Positions 34,620 to 43,990 of a stretch of 64,000 nt of DNA are shown in pieces. A program made the translations under genes and the position numbers. The notes below the pieces were generated by a model, which was not told the origin of the DNA, did not search any database, and saw only the letters and a program-made list of their open reading frames with translations. Every line of letters begins with the position of its first letter. Positions within the stretch are counted from its first letter, which is position 1. Source of the stretch: UBA7359 sp964523895 (lineage in GTDB: Bacteria > Pseudomonadota > Gammaproteobacteria > Eutrophobiales > Eutrophobiaceae); contig CAZGBJ010000003.1 of the NCBI GenBank assembly GCA_964523895.1, positions 1 to 64,000 on the forward strand, read 5' to 3'.

Positions 34620-36211
34620 TAATTCACTCCTATCACTGCTCTTAATGAGAATGCAGCTACTTTACCTGAAGACCCAGCATTGCCCTGCAACGTAGCGGCG
34701 GAACTTATATCGAGTGGGAATGACTCAATACTAACTGAATATGTTGAGTCAAAACCACGAAGTGTTTCAGCAAATTCATTTACCATCGCAATTGCTTCTC
34801 GGTAATTCCCATTAAATGGTTCAATGTGGGCATCAAAATTTGATATCTGATAATACTTCACCGAAGCATCAATATTTGACAAGTTTGCTGACAAATCGAT
34901 GCCATTACTATCTATAGAGCTTACTGTTCCTTTGTTTGGATCAACACTAAAGATCCAGTTTAAATCATCCAGCTTTATATCCGGAAATTTTTCCAGTCCT
35001 CTACCTATAAAACCCAACATCTCATAGGGTGTAGATTTGTACTCTTCCAAAGTCGTTACTGCATCTACAGCAACTTTAATCTGTGCTGGTTCAACGGGCG
35101 TCTTGGGCAAACGTTCTCTGGCAAGATCATAACGTGCTTGATAAAAAGCAGCTTTATTTTTTGATGATTCACTTTCCTGCTTATAATTTAAACCACCCAT
35201 AAAATTTAAACCACTGTATATAAAACTAAATAGTAACAATGACACACTGGCAGCATTCATAGCATAGCGTATATTACGCATCTTTAAATAACGCATTTCT
35301 TCAGAGGACGCATAACAGTTTTTTACCTGCGTTTTTAATAAATGATGCATTAATAATCGATCACTAAATGGAATTGCCTGACTGGCTCCTGCCTGACTGG
35401 ATTCAAATAGTTTATCTACATCAAAATAATGAAGGCGCATCATTGGCAATTTAGTTTTTTTCTTTTCCATTTCATCCAACGTTGCTTTATCCGCAAATAC
35501 ATAGACGTCCAGAGATGTATCGCTGGGGATCAGACGCAGGCTGTTCAAATAACGTTGAATTTTCTCAACCTCAGACTCAATTCTTGGAACATACGACTCA
35601 GTTCCAAAACGAGGCAATTTTGAAAGGCGGCTAATCTTTAATTCTTTCTTTTTGAAAAAAGTTTGCCTTAAACCACTAATACTCTGCATAGTGACAAGCA
35701 ACGCATGATCTGAAACATCCGGTAAAGTTTTAATATACGATTGCAGTAGTGTCGGAATAGAAAGTATCCCTTTCAAAGGTACTTTATATTTATCCAGTAA
35801 TTCTATCCAAGGCTTTACAATTTCGTTATTTGTTAATGCTATAAATATCAGCCGGTCATCTCGACGTCCTTCTTCTTCTCGCCCCTGGCTCTGTACATAA
35901 ACATAGTTAGCATCTCGAAATAGGCGAGATTGTTTGCGTTCTATAAGTGATTGTCTATCTGAGCCAAAAACATGCGGAATCGTATCTTCGCGAAATTCTT
36001 CTTCAATAATATCAACCACAATTGTCATTGCTGTATTATCAGATTCTTTCAAATAGCGTTCAAAATCATCGCGGCCACCAGCATCAGTTTCGAACAGGTA
36101 AGAACTACCAAGTTCACCTTTATCCCAGTGATAAACGGACATTTTGTCAGCACTGATATACAGTGCACGTCTGTTAAAAAAATCAGATTTTGACTTTTGT
36201 AATAAGGTCAT
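34619..36211 (-). CDS. PilM-PilN-like fusion protein (MshI position)
   Basis: A 530-residue protein. Residues 1-290 look like an actin-fold PilM/MshI cytoplasmic domain (RALYISADKMSVYHWD near the start). One membrane helix follows at about 312-333, and residues 340-530 form a PilN-like periplasmic part. In many systems PilM and PilN are separate proteins, so here they appear fused. This is judged from layout because similarity to known PilM is weak. It overlaps mshG by 29 bases upstream and mshJ by one base downstream. Confidence 0.72.
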   Translation of the reverse strand: MTLLQKSKSDFFNRRALYISADKMSVYHWDKGELGSSYLFETDAGGRDDFERYLKESDNTAMTIVVDIIEEEFREDTIPHVFGSDRQSLIERKQSRLFRDANYVYVQSQGREEEGRRDDRLIFIALTNNEIVKPWIELLDKYKVPLKGILSIPTLLQSYIKTLPDVSDHALLVTMQSISGLRQTFFKKKELKISRLSKLPRFGTESYVPRIESEVEKIQRYLNSLRLIPSDTSLDVYVFADKATLDEMEKKKTKLPMMRLHYFDVDKLFESSQAGASQAIPFSDRLLMHHLLKTQVKNCYASSEEMRYLKMRNIRYAMNAASVSLLLFSFIYSGLNFMGGLNYKQESESSKNKAAFYQARYDLARERLPKTPVEPAQIKVAVDAVTTLEEYKSTPYEMLGFIGRGLEKFPDIKLDDLNWIFSVDPNKGTVSSIDSNGIDLSANLSNIDASVKYYQISNFDAHIEPFNGNYREAIAMVNEFAETLRGFDSTYSVSIESFPLDISSAATLQGNAGSSGKVAAFSLRAVIGVN

Positions 36212-37388
36212 AAATTGGTCCTAATACCGAAAACATAACCCAGGCAATAATAGCACCCAGAACAATCGTCATCGCTGGTTCAATCATCGATTGAAGTCGT
36301 TCAATGGATTCTTTTACATCCCGAGTATAAAAATAACTAATATTTGCCAAGGCATTCTCTAAAGCACCTGTACTTTCACCAACTCGAATCATTCGAAGTA
36401 CAAGCGGAGGAAAGAGATCAGCAGCTTCAAAACTATCACTTAAAGTCGTACCATCAGCAATCTGTTGCCCAACCTCATGCATTGCTTTTTCAACCGACTT
36501 ATTTCCGGCAATCTCTTCGCCTGTTCTTATGCACTCTATAATTGTAATTCCAGATGAATACATAATGGCAAAAAAGCTACAAAGCCGGGTTAATATAATT
36601 TTTTTAAGTATCGGACCAATTACCGGAACTTTTAGTTTTAATTCATCATACTTTATATGAAAAGCGGGACTCGTCTTAACACCAATTTGAATGCACAAAA
36701 CTATAACAACAGGTATCAATAAAATAACGTACCAATAATTGACAAAAATATTTGAAACAATAATAAGTGCCTTGGTATGAGCTGGTAACTCCTGTCCCAT
36801 CGTTTTTATAAAACGTAATAACTCAGGCACCAGATACGTCATTAAAAAGAAAACAACGCCACCAACAACAGTGCCGACAAATGCCGGATAGGTGAGCAAT
36901 TTCTTTGTTAGCGCAGCTTGTTCATCTTGCCACTTAAGGCTTGCACCAAGTTCTTCGAACACTTTGCTGATTTCGCCAGATTGTTCGCCGGCTCTGACTA
37001 AATTAGTGAATATCTTTCCAAAAACACTTTCAAACTCTTCCATCGCCTCTGCCAGAGTTTTACCACCCTCGATAGCTTCGATCATTGCATTTGTCACTTC
37101 TGCCATTCGGGGATTGTCACTACTGTCTCTTAAATCCTGCAAGCTATCCAGAACCGGAACGCCAGCACGAGAAGTTTGTTCAAAATGAAAGCAAAATGTA
37201 ATCAGATCTCGTCGTTTAATACCAGAGCCTGTAACACTTTTGCCGCTGGATTTAACCTCTTTATAATTAATCAAATCAAGACTTAACTTATTTAGACGCA
37301 TCTCCAGATCAGCCGTATTTGCAGCATCGACCTGCCCAATGTTTACCCGACCTTTTTCATCTATCGCCTTGTATTGGTAAGCTTGCAT
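36183..37388 (-). CDS. mshG: MshG/GspF-family inner-membrane platform protein
   Basis: The platform protein of type IV pilus and type II secretion machines. The 401 residues have two repeated T2SSF domains (about 65-190 and 265-390), each with the typical EAIEGGKTLAEAM / QIADGTTLSDSF block, and three membrane helices. The N-terminal segment QYKAIDEKGRVNIGQV is also family-typical. It starts 3 bases after mshE. Confidence 0.92.
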   Translation of the reverse strand: MQAYQYKAIDEKGRVNIGQVDAANTADLEMRLNKLSLDLINYKEVKSSGKSVTGSGIKRRDLITFCFHFEQTSRAGVPVLDSLQDLRDSSDNPRMAEVTNAMIEAIEGGKTLAEAMEEFESVFGKIFTNLVRAGEQSGEISKVFEELGASLKWQDEQAALTKKLLTYPAFVGTVVGGVVFFLMTYLVPELLRFIKTMGQELPAHTKALIIVSNIFVNYWYVILLIPVVIVLCIQIGVKTSPAFHIKYDELKLKVPVIGPILKKIILTRLCSFFAIMYSSGITIIECIRTGEEIAGNKSVEKAMHEVGQQIADGTTLSDSFEAADLFPPLVLRMIRVGESTGALENALANISYFYTRDVKESIERLQSMIEPAMTIVLGAIIAWVMFSVLGPIYDLITKVKI

Positions 37389-37391
37389 AAT

Positions 37392-39107
37392 CTAGTTCGT
37401 TTTCAATCTAGCTGTTAAATCAACGACTCTTGACATCTCTTCAAGACTGGTGGAACCATCGAGTACTCGACCCGCGCCAACATCCGCCAATGTTTTGAAA
37501 CCTTTTGATAGTGCCATACGCAATAAGTCCCGTTGAGTCCCTTTGCGCGCAATTAATTCATCGAGGTCTGAATTAAAATGCAACACCTCCTGAAGTGCAA
37601 TTCGCCCTTTGTAACCATGACTCTCACATACGTCACAACCTTTGGCCCTAAAAATTTCTTTTTGTTTATCTGTTACTTTCAAACTAAGTAAATTACGTTC
37701 CCAATCTTCTAACACATAGGACTCTTTGCAGGACGTACATAAACTTCGCAATAACCTCTGCGCAACAATACCGATAATATTACCGGCAATAATATCTGGC
37801 TTAACACCAATATCGAGTAATCGGGGAATAGAACCTAAGGCCGAGTTTGTGTGTAATGTTGAAAATACCTGATGACCTGTCATAGCAGCACGAAAAGCCA
37901 TGCTGGCTGTATCTTCATCACGAATTTCACCAACAAGAATGATATCCGGATCCTGGCGCATCAAAGAACGTATGCCACTGGCAAAATCAAGCCGAGACGT
38001 TTCATTTGCAGAAGTTTGCCGAATCATCGTCGTTGGATACTCAACCGGATCTTCCAAAGTCATGATATTGACTGATTCGGTATTAAGGTAATTCAATATT
38101 GAATATAACGTCGTTGTTTTACCGCTACCGGTTGGCCCAGTAACCAGAATAATGCCTTCTGGTCGGGCTACCATTAACTTAAGTGTATTCTGCTCATCCT
38201 CTTTCATTCCCAACTGGTCAAAAGAAACGATGCCTTTCTGCCTATCCAGCACACGAAGAACGATATTTTCACCATGCACAGTAGGCAATGTAGAGACACG
38301 AAAATCTATCGGTCGTCCTGATAATGATAGAGAAATGCGCCCGTCTTGCGGCGCTCTTGTTTCTGCAATATCCATCCCCGACATAACCTTCACTCGCACA
38401 GCAATTGCCGACCAGTAATTTTTATGCAGACTACGAACTTGTCTTAGAACACCATCAATACGATAACGAAAACGAAGAAAGCCTTCCTCTGGTTCAAAGT
38501 GTATGTCAGAGGCGTTACGCTTTACTGCATCAGCAAGAAGAGCGTTAACTAATCGTACAACAGGTTGACTATATTCATCAGATTCAGCATCCAGACTCTG
38601 GTAGTCAATCTCACCTGTTTCAATTTCATGTAATATACCGTCAACAGAAAGTTCAAAACCATAAAATTGATCAATCGCTTTCTCGATTTCAGCTTCACTT
38701 GCCAGTACCGGAATAACCTCTGCGTTACCACCAAGATGAGTATTAATTTGATCAAGCGCAACAACATTAAATGTATCTGCCATCGCAAGCGTTAATACGC
38801 GGCGATGGCTATCGTAAGTTAATGGCAAGACTCGTAAACGTCTCGCCATATCCTTTGGAATCATGTGAACAGCTTCACTATCGGCAACGGCTGAACCGAG
38901 ATCAATACTCTCTTGCCCAATAACACCACCAATAACATCACGAATGATAGCTTCTGTAGCAAAGCCAAGACGGACAAGAATTTTACCCAGGTGTTCCTTG
39001 CTGCGTTTCTGTTCGGTTAAAGCAATATTAATCTGATCAACGGTGGTTACCCCTTTGTTAACCAGAATTTCACCTAATCGCAAATGTTTTTTGTGGGCAG
39101 CAGTCAC
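37392..39107 (-). CDS. mshE: MshE/GspE-family pilus assembly ATPase
   Basis: Hexameric cytoplasmic ATPase that powers pilin polymerisation. The 571 residues include an N-terminal MshEN-type region (LRLGEILVNKGV, QIN...LGKILVRLGF). In several MshE proteins this region binds cyclic-di-GMP, which is a point to test here. The catalytic domain has Walker A GPTGSGKTTTLYS, the Asp box region, Walker B DIILVGEIRDEDTA and a zinc tetra-Cys (CTSC, CDVC). It overlaps mshN by 4 bases upstream. Confidence 0.95.
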   Translation of the reverse strand: MTAAHKKHLRLGEILVNKGVTTVDQINIALTEQKRSKEHLGKILVRLGFATEAIIRDVIGGVIGQESIDLGSAVADSEAVHMIPKDMARRLRVLPLTYDSHRRVLTLAMADTFNVVALDQINTHLGGNAEVIPVLASEAEIEKAIDQFYGFELSVDGILHEIETGEIDYQSLDAESDEYSQPVVRLVNALLADAVKRNASDIHFEPEEGFLRFRYRIDGVLRQVRSLHKNYWSAIAVRVKVMSGMDIAETRAPQDGRISLSLSGRPIDFRVSTLPTVHGENIVLRVLDRQKGIVSFDQLGMKEDEQNTLKLMVARPEGIILVTGPTGSGKTTTLYSILNYLNTESVNIMTLEDPVEYPTTMIRQTSANETSRLDFASGIRSLMRQDPDIILVGEIRDEDTASMAFRAAMTGHQVFSTLHTNSALGSIPRLLDIGVKPDIIAGNIIGIVAQRLLRSLCTSCKESYVLEDWERNLLSLKVTDKQKEIFRAKGCDVCESHGYKGRIALQEVLHFNSDLDELIARKGTQRDLLRMALSKGFKTLADVGAGRVLDGSTSLEEMSRVVDLTARLKTN

Positions 39108-40825
39108 GGCGTTGAATTAATTAATTTTGATAGCACAAGAATACGATTGTTAACAGGAACCGTATCAAACCTTGTGCGTGAATTTTGTGACAAGTCAATT
39201 GCCGTTTTGTAATAATCTAATGCCGTATCATACTGTCCTATTTGGTCAAGACTAATTGCCAAATTAAGTACATAATCGGAATTTGTAGTATCTAGTCGAT
39301 AAGCATCAAAAAAAGCTTGTTGCGCGTCTGCCCACCTTTTTTGTTTTGCATAAATATTGCCTAAAGAAAAATACAGATATGGCGCATCACCTTCTCTTTG
39401 CATCAACAACTTAACTGCACTTTCATCTTTTACCGGGTCGGCACTGTTTGATAAACCAATTAACGCATTCATCGCCAGTGTATCAACAGGATTCAAATTT
39501 AATAAATGTACATAATGAAAATACGCATCCTTTCTATCTTGATTACTAATAGCAATAGCAGCAAGCCCAAGATGCGCATCACGATTGTCAGGGGTATTTT
39601 TTAGAACACCTTCATAAATTGATTTCGCAGCGTCATAATGGCCATCTTGATAGGCTTTAAATGCCTGACTCACCATTGCGTTCTCTTGCTCTGAAGCATT
39701 ATTTTTACTAATACTAATTAATGATGCATCAATCTGGACATTCTCTGGAAACGGCTCTGGCGTACTTTCAATAATTATTTGCTCATTTACAGGCTCAGTT
39801 TCAGCTAGCATTTCATTTCTTTCTTCAACAACAATATTATTTTCTGCTTCATCTATTGGAGCCATTTCATCAACTTCATTTAATACTACTTCAGTTTCTA
39901 CAGCGATTGATTCAATTACATCTACTTGCTCGGTCGCTTCTGGCTGCGCTTCAATTGTCTCTTCAATAATTTCAACTGGTGGTTCGTCTATAACAGAACT
40001 AGTAACAGTCCCCGTAAGAACTTCAGATTCCGGAGTATGTGAAATTGCAGGAGGCGCGACTATTGTAGATTCAATACCACGTGCTATTAATGGCGAAGGC
40101 AGGTTTCTTGAAACCGGAGTAATTGTAAAATAATAGAATATGCCAAATGAACTCACGGCCAATAAAGCAAGAACTACAAAAACACCCCATTTAAATGAAC
40201 TTTGTTTTTTATTCGCTCTGCCTGCTGTAAAAACGGTCTTTGCTGCGACTGGCGTGGGTTGAAACTCACCTCCACCAAGATCCTTTGCCAGTAAATCGGC
40301 AGGAATGCCAGGCAACGTCTCTTCATAAACATCAACGTCTTGCTCCTCTTCATCAAACAAAACCCCATGGAAAGTATCATCAAACGGAGCTGATGCATTT
40401 TCTGTACTTAAACCTTCTATAATAGTTGTGTCATTAAGATCGACAGCTTTATCTTTATGTGTTGATTCAAAAGTTTCCTGGACATCAAGTCCCTCAGCAA
40501 CTGTACTTTCCAACGTTAGATCTTCAGAGAATGCTTCAGAGGCATCTGCTGTAGGAACTTCGCTTTCTTTTATCTCATTATCAACAAGTGTTACTTCTTT
40601 AGTCTCACTAGACTTCTCTACAGGCAAAAGCGGCTCAAGAGAAAATTGAGCCGTTTCAGTAAATACTTTTGGCGTCTCGATTTCACCCTCAGTTATTGGA
40701 ACCTCTCCGGTAATATTATGCTCACCCGTCGTCTCACGTGCGTCGGCCTCAACTTCCTGAAGTCGCTTTGCTGCTTGCTTCTTTTCTTCTTCTGCCTTTT
40801 TCAAGGCATCCATCAACAAACTCAC
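39104..40825 (-). CDS. mshN: MshN-like TPR protein
   Basis: A 573-residue protein that starts with the MshN hallmark MSLLMDALKKAEEEKKQAAK. One membrane helix lies at about 214-236 (VFVVLALLAVSSFGIFYYF). The flanking regions are acidic and low-complexity, and TPR repeats fill residues 385-565 (for example AYQDGHYDAAKSIYEGVLKN, YLYFSLGNIYAKQKRWADAQ). It probably links the cytoplasmic ATPase side to the secretin. It overlaps neighbours on both sides by 4 bases. Confidence 0.83.
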   Translation of the reverse strand: MSLLMDALKKAEEEKKQAAKRLQEVEADARETTGEHNITGEVPITEGEIETPKVFTETAQFSLEPLLPVEKSSETKEVTLVDNEIKESEVPTADASEAFSEDLTLESTVAEGLDVQETFESTHKDKAVDLNDTTIIEGLSTENASAPFDDTFHGVLFDEEEQDVDVYEETLPGIPADLLAKDLGGGEFQPTPVAAKTVFTAGRANKKQSSFKWGVFVVLALLAVSSFGIFYYFTITPVSRNLPSPLIARGIESTIVAPPAISHTPESEVLTGTVTSSVIDEPPVEIIEETIEAQPEATEQVDVIESIAVETEVVLNEVDEMAPIDEAENNIVVEERNEMLAETEPVNEQIIIESTPEPFPENVQIDASLISISKNNASEQENAMVSQAFKAYQDGHYDAAKSIYEGVLKNTPDNRDAHLGLAAIAISNQDRKDAYFHYVHLLNLNPVDTLAMNALIGLSNSADPVKDESAVKLLMQREGDAPYLYFSLGNIYAKQKRWADAQQAFFDAYRLDTTNSDYVLNLAISLDQIGQYDTALDYYKTAIDLSQNSRTRFDTVPVNNRILVLSKLINSTP

Positions 40826-42498
40826 AAGGCACTGTCTCCTTGCTCTATTGTGTTAGTTAATGGCTGATAACCCTTGGACAAATATTTTTTATAGTCTTCC
40901 AAATCACCATCAACACTTGGGTTAGCTATAATTATTGGTTTAATAAATATAACCAGTTCTGTTTTAGTGTATTCAGCAGATTTTGATTTAAAAAGATTGC
41001 CAAAGAAACCTTGGTCTTTAACACCAGGGATTCCCGCATCATTATCTTTAGTTTCATCTGTCATCAGTCCGCCGAGCACGCCAATCTGTCCATCTGTCAT
41101 TCTCAAAACCGATTCCATTTCCCTGACAGCAATTTGTGGCACCGGATTGACTAAAGTCGTTCCCCCCGCACCAGTAACAACTAAGCTTGGGTTAGGGTCA
41201 TTAACATTTCTAATGAATCTTGAAATTGTTGGCCTGACAACTAATGTAATTACGCCATTAGAATCTATCTGCGGTGTCACGGTCATTACAATCCCAACAG
41301 GCACTGTTTTAGCAGTCGTGTCTACAGTAGTTACTGGAGCCGCACCTAATGCGCCAGCTGTGGTTTCTGCATCGATTTCAAAATAAACAATATTTTCTAC
41401 CACTTTTAGTAACGCGGTATGATTGTTCAAGACCATGACTTGAGGGCTGGAGAGTATTTCTGTATCACCAAATTCATCCAGCAACGTCACTGTGGCACTA
41501 ATATTATCAGCGTTAGTATCAATATCGGCTCCAACCTGATTATTAACGCTCTCAACAGTATTAATCACGAATGAACTACCTGCAGCTGTAGCAAACGCCG
41601 GAAGTCCACCTGCTGTTACTGAGGCAATATTAAATGCTCCTGTGCTTAATGCATTCCAATCTATACCCGCCTGATATCTTTCGCTTAATGTCACCTCAAC
41701 TATCGTGGTTTGAATCAATACTTGGCGTTTTGCACTGACTAAAACCTGATCAATGAAAGTTTGTATTTGTTCATGCTCTTTTTCTGTTGCTCTTACTGTC
41801 AAGATACCCGATTCAGGATTAGGAATGACTGTATTGGTGGTAGCTACTTCTCCACCTGAACTAGCACCTGACTCATCACCTAATATCGCCGATATATTAG
41901 ATACTAGCCTGCTCCAAAAATGATGAACTGACTCTGTACTAACATCCGTCGTTGATGTGTTTCCGCCGCCACTACTGGATTCTGTATCTCCACCGCTTGT
42001 CGAGGAAATCTGTGTTGATACAGAACTTGTACTTGACGTGTCTCTGGACAGATTTACATAATCAATTTTATAGGTTCGTAAAAATGGCGTATCTAGTGTA
42101 ATTACCAGATTATCTCCTTCTTGCTCATAACGCATATCTATCTGGTTTGAAATACGTTGCAAAATCTGAGGTAAGGTTTGTTCAACCGCATTAATTGTTA
42201 CGACACCCTCTATATCGGGATGAATATCGACGTTCACCTTAGCATCGCGCGCCAATGCAAATAATAATTCCTTTACCGGCACTTCATTTACCACAACAGT
42301 ATATCGCTCAAGTGATTCAACGGAGCTTGGTTCTGGCAAGAGCGGTACTTGATCAACTAGCTCCGGGATACTTGAATCTATTGCCGGTGATTCTTCAGTA
42401 TTTATGTGTCCCGTGGATGGTTCAAATGGTGTGGGCTCAATTTCAGCGCAACCAAAGATGAACATAGCTACAGCAAACAGAATGATATTTTTAATCAT
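40822..42498 (-). CDS. mshL: MshL secretin, outer-membrane pore of the pilus
   Basis: From ATG 42498 it has 558 residues. An upstream ATG (42507) and TTG (42516) are in frame, and GGGGG lies 11 bases before 42498 but only 2 before 42507. A lipoprotein signal (FIFGCAE) precedes a secretin/TonB-short N domain (VPVKELLFALARDAKVNVDIHP). A Ser/Thr/Gly-rich linker follows at about 150-195. The secretin domain (270-520) has QVLIQTTIVEVTLSERYQAGIDW, PQVMVLNNHTALLKV and GIVMTVTPQID. It overlaps mshN by 4 bases. Confidence 0.93.
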   Translation of the reverse strand: MIKNIILFAVAMFIFGCAEIEPTPFEPSTGHINTEESPAIDSSIPELVDQVPLLPEPSSVESLERYTVVVNEVPVKELLFALARDAKVNVDIHPDIEGVVTINAVEQTLPQILQRISNQIDMRYEQEGDNLVITLDTPFLRTYKIDYVNLSRDTSSTSSVSTQISSTSGGDTESSSGGGNTSTTDVSTESVHHFWSRLVSNISAILGDESGASSGGEVATTNTVIPNPESGILTVRATEKEHEQIQTFIDQVLVSAKRQVLIQTTIVEVTLSERYQAGIDWNALSTGAFNIASVTAGGLPAFATAAGSSFVINTVESVNNQVGADIDTNADNISATVTLLDEFGDTEILSSPQVMVLNNHTALLKVVENIVYFEIDAETTAGALGAAPVTTVDTTAKTVPVGIVMTVTPQIDSNGVITLVVRPTISRFIRNVNDPNPSLVVTGAGGTTLVNPVPQIAVREMESVLRMTDGQIGVLGGLMTDETKDNDAGIPGVKDQGFFGNLFKSKSAEYTKTELVIFIKPIIIANPSVDGDLEDYKKYLSKGYQPLTNTIEQGDSAL

Positions 42499-42572
42499 TA
42501 TAAACATTGCCCCCAAGTATCAGTATTTGTATTTTATAAATCATCACATTACTCATCGAAAATATTACTAAA

Positions 42573-43973
42573 TTATAGTTTTTTATCGTCTTTTAATGGC
42601 CTGTAAATAATTGTACTACAGAGCTCACAAGTAAGATCATTTGCCACTGTTTCATGGTTTATCGCCGTTTCTGAAGGCAATATTGCTAGTTGAGTTAATA
42701 ATGCCATGTCGTCTTCACCATGTTGGCTCACTGCTTTTATCAAGTCTCGTATTTCAAGCAAGCCACTTTCATTCATTTTCTCTTCTGTCTCTGCTGCCGT
42801 CACCTGTTTATCAGCGGACTCAGGATAGAAAAAAACATTCTGTTCAATTGATTGCCATTGAGCTACTTCCAGCTCAGTTGAAGCGGGTCTGGCAACAAAC
42901 TCCTCCGCTTCCGAAATATTTACGTTAGCTGAAGATATCACTATATTTTCATCACGTGCTTCTTTCACTAACATCAATGAAGCTTTAGCTGTTTCTGACA
43001 CGGTACTTTCTACCGGAGCTGCAGAACTCGTTCTCTCAGAAATATTTGTCTCTTGCAATGCAAGCGATGAAAAATTCATATCAGCTATCATCACGATTAA
43101 TGCAGCAACAATAATAACTGAGGCACTAAGAACACCCCAACGAAAAACAGGAAATTGTTGCTTGCTAACAAACTCTGTTTCGCCGGCAGCTAGTTTTACA
43201 TGTTTCGCAGTAACTATATTTTGATTATCCGCATAACTGGCTAATAAGGCCTTATCAGCTAAAATATTTATTCGACGTAACAAACCATTCGAATATTTTG
43301 AAATCGTCCTGATAGCTTTTTCGTTGAATAATTCAACTGAACGGTAACCACACGAACGCAAACGTGAATTTATATATTCTTTGACTTCATTGGGTTTAAA
43401 CGGAGACAAATAAAAACTATAAGTTATTCTTTCTTTTAATTGTCTGATTTCAGGTTTAGAAATCATGACATCTAATTCTGGTTGACCAAAAATAACTATT
43501 TGTAATAGTTTATTTTGAGCTGTTTCAAGATTACTTAGTAAACGAATTTCTTCAAGAGTAGCAATAGGCATACTTTGCGCTTCTTCAACAAAGACAACTA
43601 TTTGTTTATTTTCGGCATGGCGTTCAAGTAAATAATTCTGCAGTGCATTCATTACTTCCAGGCGACTGTCACTCGGCCCAACTTTTAAATGAAGTTCAAA
43701 AGCAATCGCATGCAAAATATTATCAGGAGAAAGACTAGGGTTTGCTAAATAAACTATTTCAACACTTGCCGGTAATTCTTTTTCTAACATTCGACACAAG
43801 GTTGTCTTGCCGCTACCAACTTCACCCACTAATTTGACGATGCCCTCACCACTTACAATGGCATAAATCAATGCATCCAAAATAGCGCCACGATCCCCGC
43901 CAGGAAAGAATAAACTCGTATCAGGAGTTATCTTGAAGGGAGCTTGTTTTAAACCAAAATAATCGTAATACAT
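42573..43973 (-). CDS. mshM: MshM/ExeA-family ATPase
   Basis: Inner-membrane ATPase thought to help secretin assembly. The 466 residues start with the family signature YYDYFGLKQAPFKITPDT and FFPGGDRGAILDALIYAI. Walker A is GEVGSGKTTLCRML, Walker B IVVFVEEAQ. A membrane helix lies at about 276-296. The periplasmic tail of about 170 residues is low in similarity and ends with a Cys pair (CELC). The gene lies between the response regulator and mshL, 17 bases after the former. Confidence 0.9.
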   Translation of the reverse strand: MYYDYFGLKQAPFKITPDTSLFFPGGDRGAILDALIYAIVSGEGIVKLVGEVGSGKTTLCRMLEKELPASVEIVYLANPSLSPDNILHAIAFELHLKVGPSDSRLEVMNALQNYLLERHAENKQIVVFVEEAQSMPIATLEEIRLLSNLETAQNKLLQIVIFGQPELDVMISKPEIRQLKERITYSFYLSPFKPNEVKEYINSRLRSCGYRSVELFNEKAIRTISKYSNGLLRRINILADKALLASYADNQNIVTAKHVKLAAGETEFVSKQQFPVFRWGVLSASVIIVAALIVMIADMNFSSLALQETNISERTSSAAPVESTVSETAKASLMLVKEARDENIVISSANVNISEAEEFVARPASTELEVAQWQSIEQNVFFYPESADKQVTAAETEEKMNESGLLEIRDLIKAVSQHGEDDMALLTQLAILPSETAINHETVANDLTCELCSTIIYRPLKDDKKL

Positions 43974-43990
43974 GAATGTTTACCCTGTCT

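Noticed and set aside
40967..41386. A 139-codon plus-strand frame inside mshL
   Set aside because: It is antisense to the conserved secretin domain. No ribosome binding site or family match.
36183..42498. The secretin operon as a type II secretion system
   Set aside because: The MshM/ExeA-like, MshN and MshK-like genes, together with PilO-type proteins, fit MSHA-like pili. The gspC and gspG-K gene set is missing.
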